A DNA stretch of 19,643 nucleotides from Patulibacter sp. GTDB lineage: Bacteria > Actinomycetota > Thermoleophilia > Solirubrobacterales > Solirubrobacteraceae. The notes under the pieces were generated by a model that was not told where the DNA came from, did no database searches, and saw nothing but the letters and a program-made list of their open reading frames with translations. Shown piece after piece: positions 1-6,480 of this stretch. Where the stretch lies: positions 1 to 19,643 of the forward strand of contig JAVHXX010000017.1 in the NCBI GenBank assembly GCA_031119595.1, read 5' to 3'. How positions within the stretch are numbered: the stretch's first letter is position 1; each line of letters starts with the position of its first letter. The position numbers and the translations under genes are program-made.

Positions 1-562
1 TTCGACCGGTGCCACGGGCACCACGGGCTCGACCGGCAGCACCGGCGCGACGGGGTCGACCGGGACCACGGGCACCACGGGCGCCGGGGCCACCGGCCCG
101 ACGGGTGCGACCGGGGCGACGGGCGCCGCGGGCGGCAGCCTCGCGTACGCGTCGGGGCAGAGCTACGCAAACACGTCGCTCCAGTCGGTCACCGGCACCG
201 ATGCCATCCCGATCAACGTGTCCGACAACCATGTCGAGTCGGGGATCGCGTTCGACGGCACGGACACCTTCACGATCGGGACGACGGGCCAGTACCACGT
301 CACCTACTTCATGTGGCTCAACGGGCAGGACAACACGTCGGCGGGCGGCACGGTGGTCGTGAACGGGACCCGGAACATCCCGCTCACCACGGCGTTCAAC
401 AACGGGGACTACCACCCGGTCGGCGATGCGATCGTGACGCTCTTCGCCGGCGACACGGTGACGCTCGCCTTCGACTCGCCGAACGGCGCCACGAACCGGA
501 TCCAGGTGAGCGGCCAGCCGAACACCGCGACGGCGTCGATCTCGATCGTGCAGGTCGGCTGA
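1..562 (+). CDS. Collagen-like repeat protein, 3' end (partial)
   Basis: The gene is cut by the left edge; reading starts in frame at base 2 and ends at TGA 560-562. The first roughly 45 residues seen are uninterrupted Gly-X-Y triplets rich in Thr, Ala and Ser (GAT, GTT, GST), the pattern of bacterial collagen-like proteins. A non-repetitive domain of about 140 residues follows, rich in Thr, Val and Asn, with alternating beta-strand character (FTIGTTGQYHVTYFMWL, GDTVTLAFDS, ASISIVQVG). This stalk-plus-beta-head layout matches BclA-type and C1q/TNF-like trimeric surface proteins, so a secreted or cell-surface trimer is inferred. The signal peptide or anchor, if any, lies outside the window. 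The repeat class is certain; the exact head-domain family is not. Confidence 0.8.
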   Translation, partial: STGATGTTGSTGSTGATGSTGTTGTTGAGATGPTGATGATGAAGGSLAYASGQSYANTSLQSVTGTDAIPINVSDNHVESGIAFDGTDTFTIGTTGQYHVTYFMWLNGQDNTSAGGTVVVNGTRNIPLTTAFNNGDYHPVGDAIVTLFAGDTVTLAFDSPNGATNRIQVSGQPNTATASISIVQVG

Positions 563-574
563 CGCCCCACGCAC

Positions 575-602
575 GCGGCGCCGGGGGTCCACCCGGCGCC
601 GC
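575..602. terminator. GC hairpin after the collagen-like gene
   Basis: A perfect 11-bp inverted repeat with a 6-nt loop (586-591) starts 13 bases after the stop codon. There is no T-tract, as is usual for hairpin terminators in very GC-rich actinobacteria. Confidence 0.6.
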
Positions 603-613
603 CACGGACGGCC

Positions 614-636
614 CTGCCCGCCCCTCGGGCGGGCAG
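614..636. terminator. Second tandem GC hairpin
   Basis: A perfect 10-bp stem (614-623 with 627-636) and 3-nt loop lie 11 bases after the first hairpin and 18 bases before the next -10 box. Together the two hairpins insulate the quinone oxidoreductase gene from upstream transcription. Confidence 0.55.
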
Positions 637-654
637 CCCACACCGCCCGCCGAC

Positions 655-660
655 TAGCAT
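655..660 (+). promoter_or_regulatory. -10 box TAGCAT, near-leaderless promoter
   Basis: TAGCAT fits the TANNNT consensus and ends 8 nt before the ATG at 669, so the transcript would begin at about 667-669. No Shine-Dalgarno sequence is visible, which agrees with leaderless translation. No clear -35 box is seen. Confidence 0.4.
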
Positions 661-668
661 CGCGCGCC

Positions 669-1628
669 ATGCACGCGATCCAGCAGACCCGGTTTGGCGG
701 CCCCGAGGTGCTCGAGCTCGTCGAGCTCCCGGACCTCGTCGCGGGCCCCGGTGAGGTCATCGTCGACGTCACCCTCGCCGGCCTCAACTTCGCCGACACG
801 CACACCCGCGAGAACAAGTACGTCCACCAGGACGACCTCCCGCTGATCCCGGGTGCCGAGGTGGCCGGGGTGCGCCGCGACACCGGCGAGCGCGTCGTCG
901 CGCTCTGCCAGCGCGGTGGGTACGCGTCGCAGGTCTCCGTCGAGGAGACGCGCCTCGCGCCCATCCCCGACGACCTCTCCGACGCCGAGGCCCTCGCCCT
1001 CCAGATCCAGGGACTCACCGCCTGGCACCTGCACCGCACGGCGGGTCGCGTCGCGCCGGGCGAGACGGTCGTGATCCACAGCGGTGCGGGCGGCGTCGGT
1101 TCGCTCGCCGTGCAGCTCGCCCGCCCGCTCGCCCAGGCGGGCCGCGTGATCGCGACGGCCTCGAGCCCCGAGCGCCAGGAGGCCGCTCGCGGCTTCGGCG
1201 CCGACGTCGTCATCTCCGGCACGCCCGACGACCTCACCGCTCGCCTCATCGAGGCGAACGAGGGTCGCGAGGTCGATGTCGTCTTCGACATGGCCGGCGG
1301 CGAGGTCTTCGACCAGTCGTTGCGGTCGCTCGCGCCGTTCGGGCGGATCGTGGTCTGCGGCATCTCGACGAAGCAGGCCAACGAGGTCCGAACGGGCCAC
1401 CTCCTGAAGTACTCCCGCAGCGTGGTCGGATTCTGGCTCTTCCACTGCCTCAAGGACCCCGAGCGGCTGCTCCGGGCGCCCCTCGTCGACCTCTTCGACC
1501 GGGCTGCCCGTGGCGAGGTCAAGCCGGTGATCGGCGGCACGTGGCCGCTCGAGCAGGCCGCCGAGGCGCAGCAGGCGCTGTCGTCGCGCACGACCACCGG
1601 CAAGCTCCTCCTCGACGTCCGCAGCTGA
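669..1628 (+). CDS. Zinc-free MDR-family quinone oxidoreductase-like NAD(P)H enzyme
   Basis: This 319-residue protein belongs to the medium-chain dehydrogenase/reductase superfamily, quinone oxidoreductase branch. It has the N-terminal GroES-like fold, with GLNFADTHTRENKY near residues 38-51 and the PGAEVAG turn near 61-67. A Rossmann domain follows with the nucleotide-binding motif GAGGVG at 139-144, preceded by QGLTAWH at 114-120. No structural-zinc cysteine cluster or catalytic zinc ligands are apparent, so it should reduce quinones or enones with NADPH rather than oxidise alcohols. Full length for the family. The ATG start lies 8 nt after a TAGCAT box and has no Shine-Dalgarno. It is monocistronic, bounded by hairpins on both sides. 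The substrate cannot be told from sequence. Confidence 0.88.
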   Translation: MHAIQQTRFGGPEVLELVELPDLVAGPGEVIVDVTLAGLNFADTHTRENKYVHQDDLPLIPGAEVAGVRRDTGERVVALCQRGGYASQVSVEETRLAPIPDDLSDAEALALQIQGLTAWHLHRTAGRVAPGETVVIHSGAGGVGSLAVQLARPLAQAGRVIATASSPERQEAARGFGADVVISGTPDDLTARLIEANEGREVDVVFDMAGGEVFDQSLRSLAPFGRIVVCGISTKQANEVRTGHLLKYSRSVVGFWLFHCLKDPERLLRAPLVDLFDRAARGEVKPVIGGTWPLEQAAEAQQALSSRTTTGKLLLDVRS

Positions 1629-1631
1629 CCG

Positions 1632-1661
1632 GCGCGCCCTCGCGGGTGCCCGCGGGCGCGC
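1632..1661. terminator. GC-rich inverted repeat after the oxidoreductase
   Basis: Outer arms GCGCGCCC and GGGCGCGC enclose a second inverted repeat (CGCGGG/CCCGCG), giving a long imperfect hairpin starting 3 bases after the TGA. No T-tract. Confidence 0.5.
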
Positions 1662-1692
1662 GTAGCCACGGACGATCCCGGCGGCACACGGG

Positions 1693-1698
1693 TAAACT
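1693..1698 (+). promoter_or_regulatory. -10 box TAAACT before the helicase gene
   Basis: TAAACT matches TANNNT and ends 9 nt before the GTG at 1708, giving a leader of only about 0-3 nt. No Shine-Dalgarno lies between them. Confidence 0.4.
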
Positions 1699-1707
1699 CC
1701 CCGTGTA

Positions 1708-3528
1708 GTGACCGATTTCGCTGACCTGGGCCTTTCCGAGCCGCTCCTGCGGGCACTCCAGGACCTCGGATACGAACGCCCCTCGCCGATCCAGGCCCAG
1801 GCGATCCCGGCGCTGCTCAGCGGCCGCGACATGATCGGCCAGGCGCAGACCGGCTCCGGCAAGACCGCCGCGTTCGGCCTGCCGCTGCTCGAGGCGATCG
1901 ACCCGGAGGACAAGAACGTCCAGGCGCTCGTCCTCACCCCGACCCGCGAGCTCTGCATCCAGGTCACGCAGGCCCTGCGTGCCTACGGCCAGCGCAAGGG
2001 CGTCGAGGTCGTCGCCACCTTCGGCGGTGCCCCGATCCGCACCCAGCAGGCGCAGCTCAAGGGCGCGCAGGTCGTCGTCGGCACGGTCGGCCGCGTCCTC
2101 GACCTCATCTCGCGCCACTCGCTGATCCTCCACGACTGCCGCTGGGTCGTCCTCGACGAGGCCGACGAGATGCTCGACCTCGGCTTCCTCGAAGACGTCG
2201 AGAAGATCCTCAAGCTCTGCCCGAACGGCCGCCAGACCGCCCTGTTCTCGGCGACGATGCCGCCGCCGATCGCCGCCCTCGCCGACAACTACCTCTACGA
2301 CCCCGCGCTCGTGAAGGTCAAGTCCGACACCCTCACCGTCGAGCGGATCGACATGTTCCACGTGGTCGTGGGCAAGCGCGACAAGGCCGACAAGCTCGTC
2401 GAGGTCGTCAAGGCCGAGAAGCCCGAGCAGGCGATCGTCTTCTGCCGCACGAAGATCGGCTGCGAGCAGCTCTTCCGCAAGCTCCGCGACCAGGGCATGA
2501 ACGTGAAGGCCCTCCACGGCGACATGTCGCAGGGCTCCCGCGACGGCGTGATGCTGAGCTTCAAGGCCGGCCGCGTCGCGATCCTCGTCGCCACCGACGT
2601 CGCCGCCCGCGGCCTCGACATCGACTCCGTCACGCACGTCATCAACTACGACGTCCCGACCTCTCCCGACGTCTACGTGCACCGCATCGGCCGCACGGGC
2701 CGCGCCGGCCGCCACGGCCGCGCGATCACCTTCATCGAGCCGAGCCAGATGGACTCGCTCGACGCGATCGAGCGCCACATCAACGACAAGGTCCCCGCCT
2801 GGGCGCCCGGCAAGGTCGGCGTGCGCTTCGGCGGCTCCCCGGACGACGCCGCCGCGACCGAGTCGACCGACGCTGCCGCCGACTCGGCGGACGCGAAGGA
2901 CGGCGCCGAGGACGCGCCCAAGCCGCGCCGCACGCGTGCCCGCCGGACCGCCAAGTCCGATGACGAGGCGACCGAGGCGACCGCCACCGACGAGGCCCCG
3001 TCGACCGACGACAAGGCTGCGGGCGACACGCCCGCCGAGGACGACGCGGAGGCCAAGCCGAAGCCGCGCACGCGCAGCCGCCGCAAGGTCGTCGACGCCG
3101 ATCCGGGCGACGCGCCCGAGGCCGACGCGACGCCCGCCGCCGACGAGAAGGCTGCCGACGACAAGGCGCCTGCTGCCACGAACGGCGCCTCCGCCGACGG
3201 CGGCTCGTCGGACGACGCCGACACCGACGAGGACGACGACCGCCCCGCGCGCACGCGCCGGCGTCGCTCCCGCAAGCCGGGGCTCTCGCGTGGCGAGGGG
3301 CCGCTCACGTCGGTGGTCGCCCAGCTCGGTCTCGAGGACGGCGTCTCCGTCGCCGACGTGGTCCGCGCGATCACCGATGCGGCGGCGGTCGACGGCGAGG
3401 TCGTCCAGGACGTCCGCGTACGCACCCGGTTCACGCTGCTGAAGGTGCCGACCTCCGAGCTGGAGACGGTGCTCGGCAGCGATCCGGCGATCGGCGGCCG
3501 CGCGCTCGAGCTCACCACGCTCGGCTAG
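1708..3528 (+). CDS. DEAD-box ATP-dependent RNA helicase with charged tail and DbpA-like C-terminus
   Basis: This 606-residue protein starts at GTG. It unwinds RNA with ATP, probably in ribosome assembly or mRNA turnover. Helicase motifs are in order: Q motif (YERPSPIQ, 22-29), Walker A AQTGSGKT (46-53), PTRE (78-81), DEAD (150-153), SAT (181-183), VATDVAARGLDI (294-305) and HRIGRTGR (325-332). Motif Ib reads GTVGR near 125-129 where the family normally has TPGR. Residues about 376-520 are low complexity, Ala/Asp/Glu/Lys rich, with Arg clusters such as RRTRARRTAK and RTRRRRSRK, typical of disordered RNA-binding tails. The last 80 residues, including DVRVRTRFTLLKVP, resemble the DbpA/CsdA RNA-binding domain. 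The layout suggests the DeaD/CsdA group, but I give no symbol because paralogues are common. Confidence 0.93.
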   Translation: MTDFADLGLSEPLLRALQDLGYERPSPIQAQAIPALLSGRDMIGQAQTGSGKTAAFGLPLLEAIDPEDKNVQALVLTPTRELCIQVTQALRAYGQRKGVEVVATFGGAPIRTQQAQLKGAQVVVGTVGRVLDLISRHSLILHDCRWVVLDEADEMLDLGFLEDVEKILKLCPNGRQTALFSATMPPPIAALADNYLYDPALVKVKSDTLTVERIDMFHVVVGKRDKADKLVEVVKAEKPEQAIVFCRTKIGCEQLFRKLRDQGMNVKALHGDMSQGSRDGVMLSFKAGRVAILVATDVAARGLDIDSVTHVINYDVPTSPDVYVHRIGRTGRAGRHGRAITFIEPSQMDSLDAIERHINDKVPAWAPGKVGVRFGGSPDDAAATESTDAAADSADAKDGAEDAPKPRRTRARRTAKSDDEATEATATDEAPSTDDKAAGDTPAEDDAEAKPKPRTRSRRKVVDADPGDAPEADATPAADEKAADDKAPAATNGASADGGSSDDADTDEDDDRPARTRRRRSRKPGLSRGEGPLTSVVAQLGLEDGVSVADVVRAITDAAAVDGEVVQDVRVRTRFTLLKVPTSELETVLGSDPAIGGRALELTTLG

Positions 3529-3560
3529 CGCCGCCGCTCCGGATGCAACCAGGGCGCCCA

Positions 3561-3578
3561 GCGGGGCTGCTGCCCCGC
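3561..3578. terminator. Hairpin after the helicase gene
   Basis: A perfect 7-bp stem GCGGGGC/GCCCCGC with a TGCT loop lies 33 bases after the helicase stop and just upstream of the next -10 box. Confidence 0.5.
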
Positions 3579-3587
3579 GCACGCCGT

Positions 3588-3593
3588 TAGATT
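3588..3593 (+). promoter_or_regulatory. -10 box TAGATT before the zinc-ribbon gene
   Basis: TAGATT matches TANNNT and ends 7 nt before the ATG at 3601, so the predicted transcript starts at or one base before the start codon. This supports ATG 3601 over the in-frame TTG at 3592, which would lie inside the promoter. Confidence 0.45.
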
Positions 3594-3600
3594 GGTTCCC

Positions 3601-4572
3601 ATGACCGCTCCTTCCGAGGAAGAGTCGAAGCCGCACGCGCGGCACTGTCCGGACTGCGGCATGGCCGTGGCCCCCGGGCAGCGCCGCTGCACGAACTGCG
3701 GTGCCTCCGTCGACACCCACAAGCGTCTGCCCCGGCGGACGCCGCTGGTCGCAGCCCTCGCGGTCGCGGTCGTCTCCGGCGGGGTCGTCGTCGTCGCGCA
3801 GGCCGCGGTCACGGAGAAGTCGAGCATCGACGCCTCCGCTCCGGCCGATGTCGCCTCGGCCCCGGTCACCGTCGTCGGCACGTCGCTGCCGCCCGCCAAG
3901 AAGCCGACGAGCACCGCCCCGGCGACGAGCACCCCGGACGTGAACGTGCCCGCGGGCAGTACCCCGGACATCACGATCCCGTCGTCTCCGACCGACCTGC
4001 TCAAGGCTGCCGAGAGGGCCCGCAAGGCTGCCGAGAAGGCCGCCAAGGATGCGGCGAAGAAGGCCAAGGAGACGGGCGACGGTGAGAACCTCCCCGAGGA
4101 CACCACCCCGACGTCGCCGGATCTCCAGGACCCGAAGCACATCAAGGTCGTCCACACGGAGAACTACAGCCCGGAGCAGCGCGCCGGCGCGGAGTTCGGC
4201 AAGCCGAAGGCGGCCGTCGACAAGCGCAACCGCACCGTCTGGGACGTCAACATCCCCGCCGACGGGCAGCCGTTCAATGTGGGCATCGTGCTCGACCTCG
4301 GCGAGGTCAAGCACGTGTCGTCGCTGAAGATCCGTACGCCCACCCCCGGGTTCGGCGCCGTGATCTACCGTTCCGACGCCGACGAGATCCCCGAGAAGAT
4401 CGACGACCGCTGGACCCGTGCCGCGAAGATCGACTCCGTGAGCGACGATCTCACGGTCCCGATCACCAAGGGCGACCCCGAATGGGCGCGGTACATCCTC
4501 GTCTACCTCACCACTCCCATCGCGGCCGACAACACGCGCGCCGCCATCAGCGACCTGGAGGTCCTTCCCTGA
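3601..4572 (+). CDS. Zinc-ribbon membrane protein with discoidin-like extracellular domain
   Basis: A 323-residue protein in modular order. An N-terminal zinc ribbon has CPDC and CTNC pairs (Cys16, 19, 30, 33). A single hydrophobic segment at about 48-68 follows the basic KRLPRR stretch. Next come a Pro/Thr/Ser-rich linker (80-130), an Ala/Lys-rich predicted coiled helix (133-158), and a C-terminal domain (about 180-323) of beta-sandwich character containing VWDVNIPADGQPFNVGIVLDLG and YILVYLTT. That last part resembles the F5/8-type (discoidin) carbohydrate-binding fold found outside the membrane on some actinobacterial kinases and MviN-like proteins. Topology is inferred: ribbon inside, sandwich outside. 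Its TGA overlaps the ATG of the cyclophilin gene, so the two are translationally coupled. Precise function unknown. Confidence 0.8.
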   Translation: MTAPSEEESKPHARHCPDCGMAVAPGQRRCTNCGASVDTHKRLPRRTPLVAALAVAVVSGGVVVVAQAAVTEKSSIDASAPADVASAPVTVVGTSLPPAKKPTSTAPATSTPDVNVPAGSTPDITIPSSPTDLLKAAERARKAAEKAAKDAAKKAKETGDGENLPEDTTPTSPDLQDPKHIKVVHTENYSPEQRAGAEFGKPKAAVDKRNRTVWDVNIPADGQPFNVGIVLDLGEVKHVSSLKIRTPTPGFGAVIYRSDADEIPEKIDDRWTRAAKIDSVSDDLTVPITKGDPEWARYILVYLTTPIAADNTRAAISDLEVLP

Positions 4573-5030
4573 TGTCCACTGCCACCTTCAAGACCAACGC
4601 CGGCGACATCGAGATCGAGTTCTTCGACGCCGACGCCCCGAAGACCGTCGAGAACTTCCGCAAGCTCGCGGGCGAGGGCTTCTACGACGGCCTGATCTTC
4701 CACCGCGTCATCCCCGACTTCATGATCCAGGGCGGCTGCCCGCAGGGCACCGGCACCGGCGGCCCGGGTTACACCTTCGAGGACGAGTTCAACGACCACA
4801 AGGTCGTCCGTGGCGCGCTCGCCATGGCGAACGCCGGCCCGAACACGAACGGCTCGCAGTTCTTCATCGTCACCACGCCCGCCGCGGCCTGGCTCGACGG
4901 CAAGCACACGGTCTTCGGCCAGGTCACCAGCGGCTACGACGTCGTCGAGAAGATCGAGGGCACCCCGACCGACGGCCGCGACCGCCCGCAGGACCCGCAG
5001 GTCATCGAGAAGATCGAGCTCGGCGAGTAA
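4572..5030 (+). CDS. Cyclophilin-type peptidyl-prolyl cis-trans isomerase
   Basis: A 152-residue single-domain cyclophilin that speeds cis-trans isomerisation of X-Pro bonds during folding. Signature elements are FHRVIPDFMIQGG (43-55) with catalytic Arg45, Phe50 and Gln53, GSQFFIVT (94-101), and WLDGKHTVFG (107-116), whose Trp107 corresponds to the cyclosporin-contact Trp of human CypA. There is no signal peptide, so it is cytoplasmic, like the small bacterial PpiB type. The ATG at 4572 overlaps the upstream stop codon as TGATG, fixing this start. Full length for the family. Confidence 0.95.
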   Translation: MSTATFKTNAGDIEIEFFDADAPKTVENFRKLAGEGFYDGLIFHRVIPDFMIQGGCPQGTGTGGPGYTFEDEFNDHKVVRGALAMANAGPNTNGSQFFIVTTPAAAWLDGKHTVFGQVTSGYDVVEKIEGTPTDGRDRPQDPQVIEKIELGE

Positions 5031-5067
5031 TCCACTTGCCGACGTTCTCCGCCCGGGTCGCGCTCCG

Positions 5068-5754
5068 ATGAGCGATCCGGGCACCCCGGCCCCGGACGCC
5101 GCGAAGGATCCCGAGGCCGCCAAGGCGGCCCGGGCCGCCGCCACCGAGGCCCGCCGCCGGGCCGCGGTCGCCGAGGCCACGTTTTTCGACGACCCCGCCG
5201 CGTTCCGCGACTGGCTCGAGGAGCACGCCGAGCGCTCGAAGGGCCTCTGGATCCGCTTCGCGAAGGTCGGGTCCGGGATCGAGGGCGGCACCTACGCCCA
5301 GGCGCTCGACGAGGCCCTCTGCTTCGGCTGGATCGACGGCGCGAAGTTCAAGGACGACGACGAGCGCTTCTGGCTCCAGCGGTTCACGCCGCGTGGGCCG
5401 CGGAGCCTGTGGTCGCAGGTCAACCGCGAGCGGGTGAAGCAGCTCATCACCGACAAGCGCGTGGCGCCGCGCGGCCGTCGCGAGTACCAGCAGGCCCACG
5501 AGGACGGACGCCTCGAGGCGGCGTACGCACCCGCGAGCACCGCGACCGTCCCGGACGATCTCGCCGCTGCGCTCGCCGCCGTGCCGGCGGCGAAGGCGTT
5601 CTTCGAGGAGCTCGACAGCCGCAACCGCTACGCCGTCCTGCACCGCGTGCAGACCGCGAAGCTGCCGGAGACCCGCGCGCGCCGCATCGCGACCTTCGTC
5701 GAGATGCTCGCGGCAGGCGAGCAACTGCACCCGAGGCGGCCGAAGGCCCGCTGA
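5068..5754 (+). CDS. YdeI/OmdA-family protein
   Basis: A 228-residue protein. After an Ala/Arg/Glu-rich N-terminal helix (about 10-45) comes the family core: FRDWLEEHAERSKGLWIRFAK, then ALCFGWIDGAKF, then FTPRGPRSLWSQVNRERVKQLI, then an EDGRLEAAY stretch. These blocks are characteristic of the YdeI/OmpD-associated (OmdA) family, loosely annotated as bacteriocin-protection proteins; the biochemical activity is unknown. The C-terminal part (EELDSRNRYAVLHRV, TRARRIATFVEMLAAGEQ) also matches the family. It begins 37 bases after the cyclophilin stop with no terminator or Shine-Dalgarno visible between them, so read-through from the upstream pair is likely. ATG 5068 is the first plausible start. 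Confidence 0.85.
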   Translation: MSDPGTPAPDAAKDPEAAKAARAAATEARRRAAVAEATFFDDPAAFRDWLEEHAERSKGLWIRFAKVGSGIEGGTYAQALDEALCFGWIDGAKFKDDDERFWLQRFTPRGPRSLWSQVNRERVKQLITDKRVAPRGRREYQQAHEDGRLEAAYAPASTATVPDDLAAALAAVPAAKAFFEELDSRNRYAVLHRVQTAKLPETRARRIATFVEMLAAGEQLHPRRPKAR

Positions 5755-5767
5755 GCGGAGAAGCAAC

Positions 5768-5808
5768 GGGGATGGCCTCCGGAGTCCCCCGACTCCGGAG
5801 GCATCCCC
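5768..5808. terminator. Strong 18-bp hairpin downstream of the ydeI-like gene
   Basis: The stem pairs 5768-5774 and 5776-5786 with 5791-5808, bulging only G5775, around a CCCC loop. It lies 13 bases after the stop codon and should end transcription. The same hairpin, less perfect, recurs at 7660-7697, so it is also one end of a repeat. Confidence 0.6.
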
Positions 5809-5997
5809 TCGTCGCGAGGTTGAGACGCTCCGGCGGCGTCACCACCGCCTGTTTCTCGGAGGGCCCGCCCACGCGACGTCCGTATGTCCTGCGGGAGGCC
5901 GTGAGAACGCGACCTGCCGCCCGAGCTGGGGGACACCCGGTGGACAGGACTCCACTGTGTCGAACGCGACGCCCCGTGGCATCAGGGAAACCCCTTG
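5768..5997. repeat. Repeat copy A (hairpin plus 20-mer)
   Basis: Two blocks shared with copy B bound this interval: the CTCCGGAGTCCCCCGAC hairpin at the left, and at the right a 20-mer containing GGCATCAGGGAAA then CCCCTTG (5978-5997), which differs from copy B at one base. The interior (about 170 bp) is not clearly shared, apart from a weak CCCGAG..GGGGG resemblance. Confidence 0.55.
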
Positions 5998-6092
5998 CGC
6001 TCGAGGCTGGCTGGCGCGTGAGCGCAAGTGGTCGAGGGAGTTACGGAGCGCCGGGCGGCTGCGGCCTGGCTGCGCGCTGAGGCGCTGGTTGG

Positions 6093-6248
6093 CTACGCCG
6101 CGCGGCGCTGGGCGCGGCGGAGTCGGCGCGCGGCGGCGGCGCGGGCGAGGAGCACCTCGGTGGGGCGCGGCGGCGTCGCGGTGGAGTCGGTGCGCGTCTC
6201 GCCCGTCGCAGGGCGGGCGCTTCCGTGTTGATCGGTCCGTGCGGGCAT
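6093..6248 (-). CDS. Possible small basic protein (51 aa), doubtful
   Basis: A 51-residue frame from an ATG with GAGGA upstream (4-nt spacing) to TAG. It is Arg/Ala rich and ends in LLARAAAARRLRRAQRRAA. Its third positions are mostly G or C, but that is weak evidence in so GC-rich a region. No homologue is recognised. It may be non-coding. Confidence 0.15.
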   Translation of the reverse strand: MPARTDQHGSARPATGETRTDSTATPPRPTEVLLARAAAARRLRRAQRRAA

Positions 6249-6341
6249 GGGGTCCTCGAGAGGGTGGTCGGGGTCGGGGACAGCCTGGTCCCACCGGGGT
6301 TGGCCGCGCGGGGTCGAACTCCTGCTCAGGCCGCGCCGCGG

Positions 6342-6376
6342 GCAAGGTTCCACGCGCTGAGCGCGTGAAACCTTGC
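6342..6376. repeat. Hairpin element 1
   Basis: Arms 6342-6357 and 6361-6376 pair at 15 of 16 positions around a TGA loop (GCAAGGTTCCACGCGC / GCGCGTGAAACCTTGC). It resembles a REP-type palindrome and could end transcription from either convergent gene. Confidence 0.6.
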
Positions 6377-6392
6377 ACGGGCGTCTCGCGGC
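6361..6392. repeat. 32-bp direct repeat, copy 1
   Basis: Begins GCGCGTGAAACCTTGCACGG. It matches copy 2 at 6445-6476 at 31 of 32 positions, with an 84-bp offset. Confidence 0.8.
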
Positions 6393-6425
6393 CACCCGCC
6401 GCGCCGCGCGGGCAACGCCGCGTAT

Positions 6426-6460
6426 GCAGGATTCGACGCGCTGTGCGCGTGAAACCTTGC
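6426..6460. repeat. Hairpin element 2 (degenerate)
   Basis: Same design as element 1: the right arm is identical, but the left arm (6426-6441) has drifted to about 13 of 16 pairs counting one G-T wobble. The loop is TGT. Loss of pairing in one arm suggests decay of a duplicated element. Confidence 0.5.
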
Positions 6461-6476
6461 ACGGGCGCCTCGCGGC
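6445..6476. repeat. 32-bp direct repeat, copy 2
   Basis: Differs from copy 1 at a single base (C for T) and ends 4 bases before the terC stop codon complement at 6481. Confidence 0.8.
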
Positions 6477-6480
6477 GCCG

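Larger units (their letters stand above)
5755..6480. other. Gene-poor, hairpin- and repeat-rich intergenic region
   Basis: About 725 bases between two convergent genes. It holds repeat copy A (5768-5997), a 9-bp-stem hairpin CTTGCGCTC/GAGCGCAAG (5994-6028), a 32-bp direct repeat with associated hairpins (6342-6476) and a doubtful small ORF (6093-6248). Frames are open only because of extreme GC content. No known protein motif is seen. Confidence 0.6.

Noticed and set aside
1..150. Short-period DNA repeat considered as a CRISPR or satellite
   Set aside because: The period follows the Gly-X-Y codon triplets of a collagen-like protein; there are no spacers.
1519..4314. 931-residue minus-strand open frame
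   Set aside because: Antisense shadow of the helicase and zinc-ribbon genes; low-complexity Arg/Asp/Leu sequence without motifs, produced by high GC.
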